From contig NZ_RYYU01000001.1 in assembly GCF_003977605.1 (NCBI RefSeq), positions 1,112,039-1,176,038 of the forward strand: DNA of 64,000 bases. Direction: 5' to 3'. The translations under genes were made by a program, and so were the position numbers. The notes under the pieces were generated by a model. That model was given only the letters and a program-made list of their open reading frames with translations. It ran no database searches and was not told where the DNA came from. Within the stretch, counting starts at the first letter, position 1, and each line of letters starts with the position of its first letter. This stretch comes from Prevotella koreensis. GTDB taxonomy: Bacteria; Bacteroidota; Bacteroidia; Bacteroidales; Bacteroidaceae. This document shows, in pieces, positions 50,034 through 57,742 of the stretch.

Positions 50034-50070
50034 TACGCAGGTTTAGGACAAGAATCCCAAAATTGCGTAT
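50034..50070 (+). repeat. Right copy of the imperfect 37-bp direct repeat flanking the operon
   Basis: TACGCAGGTTTAGGACA followed by a half ending CGTAT, in the same orientation as the copy at 44,890. The pair brackets about 5.2 kb. Confidence 0.45.
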
Positions 50071-50178
50071 CACATATTCAATTATTTTTTATGACCCATA
50101 TAGAGCAATTGTTTTAATTTCTTTGCCATTTTTCATTAAAAATATGTGTTTTACAAGATTACCATTACAACAGAAGAA

Positions 50179-50484
50179 TCAAGGAAAAAACACTGTCGGT
50201 AGTTGAAAGTCTTTGTAAAACACTAATCGCCTTTTGTGGTTATGGCACTTTCTTACTACTCTATCTATCTCATCTCCTCTCAAAAGACATATTATATAAA
50301 ATTTTGTATAATCAAATATATTATCGTCATACCTAAGTTAACTCTTGTCAAATAAGTATATGGATATATATTTCCCATTCTCTTTATATACAAAAGTTAC
50401 AACTAAAACCTTATTTGACAAGTTGACATTCCTCTTCTCAAGGAAAGAAATAGCCATATCAGATATTTCATTATTTTTTTCGTT
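50179..50484 (-). pseudogene. Possible remnant ORF with one internal stop
   Basis: One complement-strand frame stays open for about 48 codons (NEISDMAISFLEKRNVNLSN then KVLVVTFVYKENGKYISIYL), hits TAA at 50,338-50,340, and continues open for 52 codons (DEIDRVVRKCHNHKRRLVFY). The peptides look natural, but the region is AT-rich and a chance frame is possible. It lies just downstream of the ATPase gene. Confidence 0.3.
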
Positions 50485-50542
50485 TTATATTTTAAATCAT
50501 ACGTGAAGAACAAATTTTTTCATGAATATTCAAGCCATAAAT

Positions 50543-51874
50543 CTATAGGAATGGTGTCATATAAACTGGAAGAAGAAGGGTATCTTTGTCCTTTTTCAAG
50601 TCATTTGTATAAATCAGATAACGTCTTTCTATTATATGAGAGAACTTCTCGCAAAAAGCATCAAGTGAAGCATGACTGTTATAGCCGGAAGATTTCACCT
50701 CTATAGGATGAAGTTTGGCTCCACGTGAGAGGAGGAAGTCTATCTCGTAGTTATGGGTTGCATCTTTCGACCAAGTATAATAGAAAAGTTTATTGCCCGA
50801 AAAAGCGAGCATCTGTGCTATTATATTTTCATAAACATATCCGAGGTTGGTGCTGAGTTTGTCATTCAACAGTTTCTGATAAATTACATTCTCGGTGTGA
50901 TCTTTATCCCAAAAGGCAAGAGTAACAAACAAACCTGTATCGGCACAGAATATCTTGTATTTAGAGATGTCTTTTGTCAGAGACATACCAACATTCGGAT
51001 CATTGGAATGATATGAGAAAAGAGTTGTCTTGCTATCTTCAAGGTTCTTCATTAGTTCCATAAGTTTGTTCTCGTCTATATTACCAAGTACGGCATACGG
51101 TTTATAGCGATTGCTTGCCTGACTCAATTGAGACGGTATTTCCATAAACAGCGTTTCCAAGCGTCCTGTTGGGTCAAGTTTTTGAAAATCGTCTTGATAA
51201 ATTTTGATGATACCACGCTTTGCCATATCCACCATGCTGAAATTATTCGTTTTAATATAAGCATCTACCGCTTGTGGCATGCCACCTATCAGCATATAAA
51301 GCCTAAAGTCACGCATCTTGTCGCGGTGTGCCTTGCCAAGTGGCAGCCGCTTCTCATAGAATGTACTAAGCAAAGGAACTGTCGCATCGTCTCCCAATGC
51401 CCATCGAAATTCCTCGTAATCCATAGGATAAAGGGTGATGCGTTCCTCTTCACTTGGAAGTGTGATACTCTTTATATTCTTCTTGATACTGATGAGCGAA
51501 CCGGTTTCAATATAATCGTAACGCCCATCTTTAACAAGGTACTTTATGGCCTGACGAGCAAGAGGACAATTTTGAACCTCATCAAAGATTATGACAGACT
51601 TACGTTCTTTAAGAACGACATTATAGAGTGCCTGAAGTTGCAAAAAGATAAAATCCTTATTCATAAGATTATTGAACAAAGACTTCACATCGTCAGAAGC
51701 CTCATTAAAATCAATGAGTATGTAAGACTCGTACTCATTTTTTGCAAACAATTCAACAAGTGTTGATTTGCCTACACGTCGAGCACCTTCTACAAGGATT
51801 GCTGTCTTGCCATTCTGAACACGCTTCCATTCGAGAAGTCGGTCATATAGTTTACGTTTGAATATTCGTTCCAT
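50543..51874 (-). CDS. AAA-family ATPase with DUF4143
   Basis: A 443-residue protein. It begins MERIFKRKLYDRLLEWKRVQ and has Walker A VEGARRVGKSTLVELF (GARRVGKS, near 30-37), Walker B VIIFDEVQNCPLARQAIKYL near 95, and TGSLISIKKNI (sensor-like). The C-terminal DUF4143 part shows SKYKIFCADTGLFVTLAFWD and YVYENIIAQMLAFSGNKLFY, then a PD-(D/E)xK-like YEIDFLLSRGAKLHPIEVKS. The last motif matches the restriction-endonuclease-like fold (D...ExK). The family is abundant in Bacteroidetes and its role is unknown. It has its own promoter and three upstream iterons, and is not part of the GTPase operon. Confidence 0.88.
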   Translation of the reverse strand: MERIFKRKLYDRLLEWKRVQNGKTAILVEGARRVGKSTLVELFAKNEYESYILIDFNEASDDVKSLFNNLMNKDFIFLQLQALYNVVLKERKSVIIFDEVQNCPLARQAIKYLVKDGRYDYIETGSLISIKKNIKSITLPSEEERITLYPMDYEEFRWALGDDATVPLLSTFYEKRLPLGKAHRDKMRDFRLYMLIGGMPQAVDAYIKTNNFSMVDMAKRGIIKIYQDDFQKLDPTGRLETLFMEIPSQLSQASNRYKPYAVLGNIDENKLMELMKNLEDSKTTLFSYHSNDPNVGMSLTKDISKYKIFCADTGLFVTLAFWDKDHTENVIYQKLLNDKLSTNLGYVYENIIAQMLAFSGNKLFYYTWSKDATHNYEIDFLLSRGAKLHPIEVKSSGYNSHASLDAFCEKFSHIIERRYLIYTNDLKKDKDTLLLPVYMTPFL

Positions 51875-51902
51875 TGTAGCAATTATATATTTGATTTTGA
51901 TT

Positions 51903-51911
51903 GCAAAATTA
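51903..51911 (-). promoter_or_regulatory. -7 box for the DUF4143 ATPase
   Basis: TAATTTTGC on the complement strand, about 28 bases upstream of the ATG, with the iterons just behind it. Confidence 0.55.
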
Positions 51912-51944
51912 ATCTACTTCTTTGAATTACGCAAATCTTTTTGA

Positions 51945-52043
51945 GCAAAATATCCAAAAATACCGAATTGTTTTCATGGCAAATATCCAAAAATACCAAA
52001 TTGTTTAGAGCGCAAATATCCAAAAATACCGAATTGTTTCCAT
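51945..52043 (-). repeat. Three 33-bp iterons upstream of the DUF4143 ATPase
   Basis: Each unit reads GCAAATATCCAAAAATACC(G/A)AATTGTTT plus a short spacer on the plus strand (the first has GCAAAATATCC). On the complement strand each unit contains TATTTGC, similar to a -7 box. The position in front of the gene suggests an operator or a sequence recognised by the product. Confidence 0.75.
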
Positions 52044-52159
52044 AAAACCACATCTCAAATCACAATATTGCCACGCTACAAGTGTCTGGCAATGCGCATC
52101 CATATAGATTTGGTTTTCATGTTTATTTTCACGTATTAGGATTTCAAGCACTATGTAAG

Positions 52160-52179
52160 GTTTGATTAAACCCCAATCT
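52160..52179 (-). repeat. MITE-like element copy C, outer end left of the IS
   Basis: TTAAACCCCAATC at 52,166-52,178 matches the terminal inverted repeat of the MITE-like family in the orientation expected for the end missing from the right-hand part of copy C. Confidence 0.5.
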
Positions 52180-52278
52180 CTAAGTTTGCAATATGAATTG
52201 CAATAAATAAAGAGATTGCATCGAATAAAAAGTTTATCAATTTATAAAAGTAAACTTTTATTCCGGGATTAATTTTCT

Positions 52279-52286
52279 TACCTTTG
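52279..52286 (+). promoter_or_regulatory. Promoter of the IS110 leader RNA and transposase
   Basis: TACCTTTG on the plus strand. It would start an RNA near 52,292, just before the structured region. Confidence 0.55.
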
Positions 52287-52291
52287 TTGTA

Positions 52292-52460
52292 AAAAGGAGA
52301 AAATTAACCTGACAAGGAACAAGACAAGAACCCCAAATGGGCTTAAAAGCCCTATGACTGTATTTGTCCCCTTGTCAAAGCTGCATAGACCGGATAGAAT
52401 GCTTAGTCTTCGAGACTATTTAGAGTTGTTGAGTCAAGCTGCTTCCGGTTAATCTCTCCA
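52292..52460 (+). ncRNA. Candidate IS110 bridge RNA
   Basis: Two separate stem-loop blocks are visible. Block 1: outer stem TGACAAGG (52,310-52,317) with CCTTGTCA (52,370-52,377), enclosing hairpin GGGCT/AGCCC (52,339-52,352). Block 2: ACCGGA (52,389-52,394) with TCCGGT (52,444-52,449), enclosing TAGTCT/AGACTA (52,404-52,418). In IS110 elements a non-coding RNA from this end has two such internal loops that pair with target and donor DNA. The assignment is by position and fold; the binding loops were not matched to the flanks. Confidence 0.6.
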
Positions 52461-52477
52461 TTTATAACTACAAAGAT

Positions 52478-53515
52478 ATGAAAAAAATTATTATTGGAAT
52501 TGATTTTTCGAAAGAAACTTTCGATGCGACCTTATTGGACTGTCGCAACTCAGAACTTTCAGAAGCAGTGCAATCTGCTGTCCATGAAAAGTTTACCAAC
52601 AAGAAAGAGGGTTTTAAAGCATTTGTCACATGGATAAAGTCATCTGTAAAGAAGATAAACGCTGATGAACTACTCTTGTGTGGAGAAAAGACCGGTAAAT
52701 ACTCTTTGCCTTTAAGCAACTTCTTGTACGCCAAAGGTTATTCAATATGGCTCGACAGCGGACTTCGCATCAAGAGATCTTTGGGTATCAGCAGAGGTAA
52801 GAGTGATAAGGCTGACTCGTTAAAGATAGCCCTCTATGCTTATCGTTATCAAGATATGGCAGTATGTTACGTTCCTTTATCAAAGAATGTTTCCCGACTC
52901 AAAGAGTTGTTTCTGTTCCGCCAGCATTTGGTATCTCAAATGAAAGCAATGGCTGTTCGTAAAAATATCACGGATGACTTCAAGAAAGAATTAGGCGATG
53001 TAAGATTCATTGTTGATAGTTCAACCAAGATAATTAAACAGATAAAAGCCATCATTAAAAAATGCGAGGAAAAGATGCAGGAACTTATCGAAGAGGATGA
53101 GGAACTCAAGACAACCCACGATAGCATTACTTCTGTCAAAGGAATATCTTTGATTAATGCCGCAGCCTTTATCGCTTACACAAATAACTTTAAGGACTTT
53201 GGAGGCAATGCAAAGAAGATAGCCACATATTGGGGAGTAGTAGCATTTGCACAAGAGTCCGGAACAAGTGTACATAAGGTGGCAAGAGTAAGTAAGATTG
53301 CAAACAAAATGCTCAAATCCTTACTCACACAGGCTGCAAGAATTGCTGTTAGATGGGAACCCAAGTTCAGGCAATATTTTGAACATCTCATCAGCAGAGG
53401 AAAACATCAAGGGGTAGCACTGAATAATGTAAAGAACAAACTCATACACGTAATAACGGCATTAGCCGTATCAAAGGAAAAGTATAATCCCGAATACGAA
53501 TGTATCAACAGATAA
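52478..53515 (+). CDS. IS110-family transposase (DEDD recombinase)
   Basis: A 345-residue recombinase. The N-terminal RuvC-like DEDD domain begins MKKIIIGIDFSKETFDATLL with Asp9. LLCGEKTGKYSLPLSNFL supplies the Glu, and GKSDKADSLKIALYAYRYQD the Asp pair near 107-110. The C-terminal IS116/IS110/IS902 domain reads SVKGISLINAAAFIAYTNNF, then YWGVVAFAQESGTSVHKVAR with the serine-containing motif, and LLTQAARIAVRWEPKFRQYF. It appears complete, so the element may be active. The structured region directly upstream is the likely guide RNA. Confidence 0.93.
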   Translation: MKKIIIGIDFSKETFDATLLDCRNSELSEAVQSAVHEKFTNKKEGFKAFVTWIKSSVKKINADELLLCGEKTGKYSLPLSNFLYAKGYSIWLDSGLRIKRSLGISRGKSDKADSLKIALYAYRYQDMAVCYVPLSKNVSRLKELFLFRQHLVSQMKAMAVRKNITDDFKKELGDVRFIVDSSTKIIKQIKAIIKKCEEKMQELIEEDEELKTTHDSITSVKGISLINAAAFIAYTNNFKDFGGNAKKIATYWGVVAFAQESGTSVHKVARVSKIANKMLKSLLTQAARIAVRWEPKFRQYFEHLISRGKHQGVALNNVKNKLIHVITALAVSKEKYNPEYECINR

Positions 53516-53623
53516 ATGTAATAAAAAAATGAATAAAATGAATGGATAGAGAATAATCGGAATTCTTGGAACGCAACTGTTAAAAGTAACGTTAAAAACA
53601 AGATTTTATTTGGTGGGAAACAT

Positions 53624-53820
53624 AGAATGCATTCATTATACCGCATTTGCTTAGATTTGCTATTGCCGGCATGCTTCCCTACCGCTTTAGTCCGCTTGCC
53701 GACATCTTCGTGGCAATTACATCTCGGCATAACCCACTACGCCTTCGATGAAACGGCAGCACATCTGCTCAACAATCGAACAAAATCAGTTGAGGGTTTT
53801 AATGCCCGATTTGGATTAAA
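53624..53820 (-). repeat. MITE-like element copy C, main part right of the IS
   Basis: On the complement strand it starts TTTAATCCAAATCGGGCATT and carries CAACTGATTTTGTTCGATTG, CAGATGTGCTGCCGTTTCAT and GCGGTATAATGAATGCATT. The terminal 20 or so bases are absent here and appear left of the IS. A frame of 83 codons across it is not conserved in the other copies. Confidence 0.75.
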
Positions 53821-53956
53821 ATGGGAAAAAAGCAATATGAAATTTTGCTCTTCTAATACTTTATATGTAAATTTGTAGCGGAAAAGAATCCTTATGTTTC
53901 GCAAAAACGACATAACACCTTATGCTGAAATAGTTTAAACTTAATAAAAAACAATT

Positions 53957-54703
53957 ATGAAAACAAAAAGATTGATTCTTATGCTGCTTGTGGCATTCGT
54001 GACCTCAAGCGCAATGGCTCAAAAACTGAAAATGGTGAAATTCACACCAAGTGTCAATAATCCTATTGAACAGATGGGATTATCTTTGGTAAACAAACCT
54101 AACGGCACCATGTACAGACTGCGTGAAGATATTCAGATTAAATCTCTCAAACCTACGCCAAGAACCTGTAATCTGGAGCAATTCATCACAGAAAAGACCG
54201 ATTTCGGATATTTTGCACTATATCGCAAAGAACTCAGGGCTGATGACTATTCGTTTATCGTAACGCTGTATAACGAGAAAGCCGATATGTTCGACGAGAT
54301 TGATTTGAATGAAGTATCTGATAATTACAACTGCGAACTTCAAGATATTCGCTACGAAAAAGGACGACTGTATTATAACTTTGCATGCCCTTCTTATTCG
54401 TCGGGACTCAACGGGCAGTGCTCATCGCTCTATTGCTTTGACATTGCGAAAAATAAAGTAATTTGGAAAACGCCATATCTGACAAGCAATGACATTTTCA
54501 TAATACACGGCAACTACATCATTTGCGGTTATGGATTTACCGGCGAAAAAGACTATGTGTTCCTCGTGAATAAAGAAACCGGAAAGGTGCTTTCAAAGGT
54601 CTTGATAAAGTCGTCACCTCAATACATCGAAGTGAAAAACGGACACATCTTTGTGGTTGACTACAATGATAACGTTTACGACTTTGTGATAGCAAATAAG
54701 TAA
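53957..54703 (+). CDS. Secreted protein with PQQ-like beta-propeller repeats
   Basis: A 248-residue protein with a clear signal peptide (MKTKRLILMLLVAFVTSSAM, cut before QKLK). The mature part shows WD/PQQ-like blade segments: GRLYYNFACPSYSSGLNGQC, SSLYCFDIAKNKVIWKTPYL, NYIICGYGFTGEKDYVFLVN and KETGKVLSKVLIKSSPQYIE. The repeats hold a LYCFD..KNKVIW pattern typical of PQQ-like propellers, but there are too few blades for a full propeller. No enzymatic motif is seen, and the partner is unknown. Confidence 0.78.
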   Translation: MKTKRLILMLLVAFVTSSAMAQKLKMVKFTPSVNNPIEQMGLSLVNKPNGTMYRLREDIQIKSLKPTPRTCNLEQFITEKTDFGYFALYRKELRADDYSFIVTLYNEKADMFDEIDLNEVSDNYNCELQDIRYEKGRLYYNFACPSYSSGLNGQCSSLYCFDIAKNKVIWKTPYLTSNDIFIIHGNYIICGYGFTGEKDYVFLVNKETGKVLSKVLIKSSPQYIEVKNGHIFVVDYNDNVYDFVIANK

Positions 54704-54724
54704 CACAAAACCGGAGGCATCTCA

Positions 54725-55396
54725 TTACAGGTCAGCAAAACTTTGCCACAAATTGTCTTTGGGTAAGGGGGCTGTAACGGAGATGAGTTGCCGGGACACC
54801 GGATGAACGAACTCGATATGGCGGGCGAGCAGCGAAATACTGGCATCAGGATTGCTGCGACGCGCGCCATATTTCAAATCGCCCTTGATAGGACACCCAA
54901 TGGCAGCAAGTTGGCAACGTATCTGATGATGACGGCCGGTGAGAAGGTTTACCTCGACAAGGGTGTAATTATCAGAAGAACCGATGACGCGATAACGCAA
55001 TATGGCTTTCTTGGCGGCATACTCTTCATGGTCGAGAGCATAACTCTTGTTATGCGACTGATTGCGGTAAATCCAATGCACGAGTTCGCCCTCATCGTTG
55101 GCCGGGCGATTTTGAACTATTGCCCAATAGGTCTTGCGAACTCCGCCATCGCGGAACATATTGTTGAGTCGTGTGAGAGCCTTGGAGGTACGTGCAAAGA
55201 CAACAAGACCGCTGACAGGACGGTCAAGACGATGAACCACGCCAATGAAAACATTGCCGGGCTTGGCGTATGCTTCCTTTATATACTGCTTCACCTTCTC
55301 TGACAATGACACATCGCCGGTCTTGTCTGCCTGTACTATCTCGCCACTCGATTTATTGACGATAATGATATGGTTGTCTTCGTAAACTACTTCCAT
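54725..55396 (-). CDS. RluA-family RNA pseudouridine synthase
   Basis: A 223-residue protein that isomerises uridine in rRNA or tRNA. From MEVVYEDNHIIIVNKSSGEI the catalytic motif is HRLDRPVSGLVVFARTSKAL with the active-site aspartate (near 54-57). Later motifs are NLLTGRHHQIRCQLAAIGCP and ARHIEFVHPVSRQLISV. There is no S4 domain, so it belongs to the short RluA/TruC-like group; the target uridine is unknown. The ORF could be extended 12 hydrophobic codons upstream, but this ATG is the family start. It is the last gene of the tetR-fabG-rluA strand run. Confidence 0.9.
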   Translation of the reverse strand: MEVVYEDNHIIIVNKSSGEIVQADKTGDVSLSEKVKQYIKEAYAKPGNVFIGVVHRLDRPVSGLVVFARTSKALTRLNNMFRDGGVRKTYWAIVQNRPANDEGELVHWIYRNQSHNKSYALDHEEYAAKKAILRYRVIGSSDNYTLVEVNLLTGRHHQIRCQLAAIGCPIKGDLKYGARRSNPDASISLLARHIEFVHPVSRQLISVTAPLPKDNLWQSFADL

Positions 55397-55513
55397 GATA
55401 ATATATAACAAGAGGAAGAGCCAAAATGCCACTACACCGGAGTAGATAATAGGCGACTCTTTGACTCCTCCTCGTTTTGATTATTTCTTTTCACGTACTA
55501 AATATTCGCTCAT

Positions 55514-55689
55514 CGCTCCGCTCGGCTCCGCCAGGAGACGCTTTCGAAGCAAAGCGAAGAAAGAACGCTCATCGCCCAACGTTCATCGCTCAACGTTCAT
55601 CGCTCAACGCTCATCCCTCATCACTCATCACTCAACGCTCCGCTCGACTCCGCCAGGAGATGCTTTCGAAGCAAAGCGAAGAAAGAACG
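55514..55689. repeat. Composite repeat between fabG and rluA
   Basis: Two 54-bp direct copies (55,514-55,567 and 55,636-55,689, two mismatches) carry CTTTCGAAGCAAAGCGAAG. They flank a low-complexity run of CTCAACGTTCATCG-type units. The right copy ends 12 bases before the fabG stop codon. The motif resembles that of the alaS insert. Confidence 0.85.
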
Positions 55690-55701
55690 TTCATCGCTCA
55701 A

Positions 55702-56448
55702 CTACATATTCATACCGCCATCAACCTGTATCACCTGACCGCTGACATAACTTGACAGGTCGCTCGCAAGATAAAGTGCCGTATTGGCTATATCTTCAAC
55801 ATTACCACCACGACGCAGAGGTATCTTGTTTATCCACTCCTTGCGTATATCGTCTGTCAGAGCCTGAGTCATTGCAGTGTCGATGAAGCCCGGCGCAATG
55901 GCGTTGGCACGTATGCCTTTCGGTCCCATCTCCTGCCCGATGCTCTTGGCAAGGGCTATAAGTCCGGCCTTTGAAGCAGCGTAGTTTGACTGACCGGCAT
56001 TGCCATGAACACCGACCACCGACGACATATTTATTATTGAACCGCCGCGCTGGCGCATCATCACAGGAACACATGCGTGAATGAAGTTGAAAGCCGATTT
56101 AAGATTTACAGCAATCACCGCATCCCACTGTAGTTCGGTCATGCGGAGCATCAGTCCGTCCTTTGTGATACCGGCATTGTTTACGAGAATATCGATGCTC
56201 CCGAACTCTTCCTTTATCTGCTTCACAATGTCTTCAGTCTCTTGGAAATTGGCCGCATTGCTTGCATATCCCTTTGCCTTAACATCGAATGCTGTAATCT
56301 CTGCCTCGGTAGCCTTGCCGTTCTCGTCGATAACGAGGTCTGTAAATGCCACGTTTGCGCCCTCGGCGGCAAACTTCAACGCGATGGCCTTGCCAATTCC
56401 GCGTGCCGCACCTGTAATAAGCGCGGTCTTACCAATCAGTAATCCCAT
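55702..56448 (-). CDS. fabG: 3-oxoacyl-[acyl-carrier-protein] reductase FabG (SDR family)
   Basis: NADPH-dependent reduction step of fatty-acid elongation. The 248 residues are standard for a classical short-chain dehydrogenase. They show the TGAARGIGKAIALKFAAEGA cofactor loop (near 11-30), NNAGITKDGLMLRMTELQWD, and the catalytic Ser-Tyr-Lys set in INMSSVVGVHGNAGQSNYAA and SKAGLIALAKSIGQEM. The C-terminal YVSGQVIQVDGGMNM is the FabG hallmark. It follows the TetR-type gene on the same strand by 79 bases, and the regulator may control it (inferred). Confidence 0.93.
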   Translation of the reverse strand: MGLLIGKTALITGAARGIGKAIALKFAAEGANVAFTDLVIDENGKATEAEITAFDVKAKGYASNAANFQETEDIVKQIKEEFGSIDILVNNAGITKDGLMLRMTELQWDAVIAVNLKSAFNFIHACVPVMMRQRGGSIINMSSVVGVHGNAGQSNYAASKAGLIALAKSIGQEMGPKGIRANAIAPGFIDTAMTQALTDDIRKEWINKIPLRRGGNVEDIANTALYLASDLSSYVSGQVIQVDGGMNM

Positions 56449-56527
56449 ATTTTCCGTAATTTAATTATTTATGATTTGTCTTTTCCCTTACAGGTACAGG
56501 TTGCATGCATGTCGCAGCAATCGTCTG

Positions 56528-57154
56528 TCAAGGATTTATCTTTATACCCGATGCACCGTTGCGCCCCAATGCTCCGTAAACGACCTTGGCAACAAGGGGT
56601 TTGCTGGTTTCCGGTGTCATGCCATGACCGAGACGACCATAGATGAAAGGAACCTCAAGGCCTTTGATGCAATAGTGGGTTATGTCTGCGACGAGTTCCA
56701 CGCTGTCGATGTCGAACTCGCCATCGGCCTTGCCCTCTGCATATACCTTGCGGAAGATTTCTATCTCGTCTTCGTCGAAATTCTTTCTCACCTTCTCCAC
56801 CATCCATATATTGCGAAAAAAGGCCGCGCGCAGGTTTCCGTTACGCATCACGGTTTCCTTGATTGTGGTAAGATGTGTGTAAATGAGTTCGATAATCTTT
56901 TCTTGAGGCTTTATCTTCATTGATGCCACCTCATCCATACGGTCGGAAAGGCGTTCCAGTTCTCCTTCGATAACTGCATAATACACGTCTTCCTTACTGT
57001 TGAAATAGGTGTAAAGAGTACGCCGCCCCTTTCCCGAAGCTACCGCAATGTCATTCATTGTGGTGTTTTCAAGACCGTTTTTGGCAAATAATTGTCGAGC
57101 CACATCTACGAGTTTCTGCCTTGTCTTGGATATTGACATACTTCTTTTCTCCAC
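56528..57154 (-). CDS. TetR/AcrR-family transcriptional regulator
   Basis: A 208-residue protein; the helix-turn-helix is in the first 60 residues (RQKLVDVARQLFAKNGLENT, TMNDIAVASGKGRRTLYTYF, NSKEDVYYAVIEGELERLSD). The C-terminal ligand domain is helical and of no recognisable class. The start may be the second Met (MSISKTRQK) five codons in. It lies upstream of fabG on the same strand, so it may regulate the fatty-acid step. A -7 box is placed about 35 bases before the ATG. Confidence 0.87.
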   Translation of the reverse strand: MEKRSMSISKTRQKLVDVARQLFAKNGLENTTMNDIAVASGKGRRTLYTYFNSKEDVYYAVIEGELERLSDRMDEVASMKIKPQEKIIELIYTHLTTIKETVMRNGNLRAAFFRNIWMVEKVRKNFDEDEIEIFRKVYAEGKADGEFDIDSVELVADITHYCIKGLEVPFIYGRLGHGMTPETSKPLVAKVVYGALGRNGASGIKINP

Positions 57155-57187
57155 TTTTTTATCTATTGCACATTATCTTTACCATGT

Positions 57188-57196
57188 GCAAAAGTA
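57188..57196 (-). promoter_or_regulatory. -7 box for the tetR-fabG unit
   Basis: TACTTTTGC on the complement strand. Confidence 0.5.
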
Positions 57197-57343
57197 GTTT
57201 TTTTATTTCATTCCTCCAAATATTTTCATGCGGAATGTGCTGAAAATACCAATTTATAAGTAGTTGTTTTTAGACAGAAAGACATGTTTTCATAACAGAA
57301 AGACAAAAAAGACATAGTGTTTAAAGACAAAAAAAAATAGTAT

Positions 57344-57546
57344 TTAAAGCCCCATCGGGCATTAGAGTCCTTGACTGATTTTGTTCGATTGTCGAGCAGA
57401 TGTACTGACGTTTCATTGAAGGCATAGCAGGCTACGGCGAGATAAAATGGCTGCGCAGATGGCGGCAAGCGGACTAAATCAGCAAGGAAGCATTCCGGTA
57501 ACATCAAAACTAAGCACATGAATCGTAATGGCAGATTGGAGTTTAA
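57344..57546 (+). repeat. MITE-like element copy D (complete)
   Basis: It begins TTTAAAGCCCCATCGGGC, carries TTGACTGATTTTGTTCGATT, GATGTACTGACGTTTCATTG and GCGCAGATGGCGGCAAGCGG, and ends GCAGATTGGAGTTTAA. The ends pair as an imperfect inverted repeat of about 20 bp. It lies between tetR and the initiator tRNA. Confidence 0.75.
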
Positions 57547-57655
57547 GCCAAAAAAGATGCGATTCAAGGATAATGAATTGCGTAATTTTGTAGTTCGTAG
57601 TTGACTCTACAAATGGATATACCAAGTACGAAAAAAACAAAAAAAACAATATTTA

Positions 57656-57688
57656 TTTGGATATGTGGGAAAAAAGCAGTACCTTTGC
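57656..57688 (+). promoter_or_regulatory. Promoter of the initiator tRNA
   Basis: A TTTG -33 box, then TACCTTTGC after 20 bases. Confidence 0.65.
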
Positions 57689-57742
57689 ACTCGCAATTAA
57701 GAAAAAAGGTCTTTTAAGACACTTGAACTTAATTGATTATAT

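Larger units (their letters stand above)
52180..53623 (+). mobile_element. IS110-family insertion sequence, about 1.44 kb
   Basis: It contains one IS110 transposase and a long structured left non-coding end. The limits are inferred from where the MITE-like copy C is interrupted on both sides. The exact ends are uncertain by several bases because this family lacks clear terminal inverted repeats. The length fits IS110 elements. Confidence 0.65.

Noticed and set aside
51945..52043. The three iterons as a CRISPR array
   Set aside because: Spacers are only 4-6 bases and no cas genes are present.
53627..53878. An 83-codon plus-strand frame beside the IS110 gene
   Set aside because: It runs through MITE-like copy C; the frame is not kept in copies A and B, so it is not evidence of a protein.
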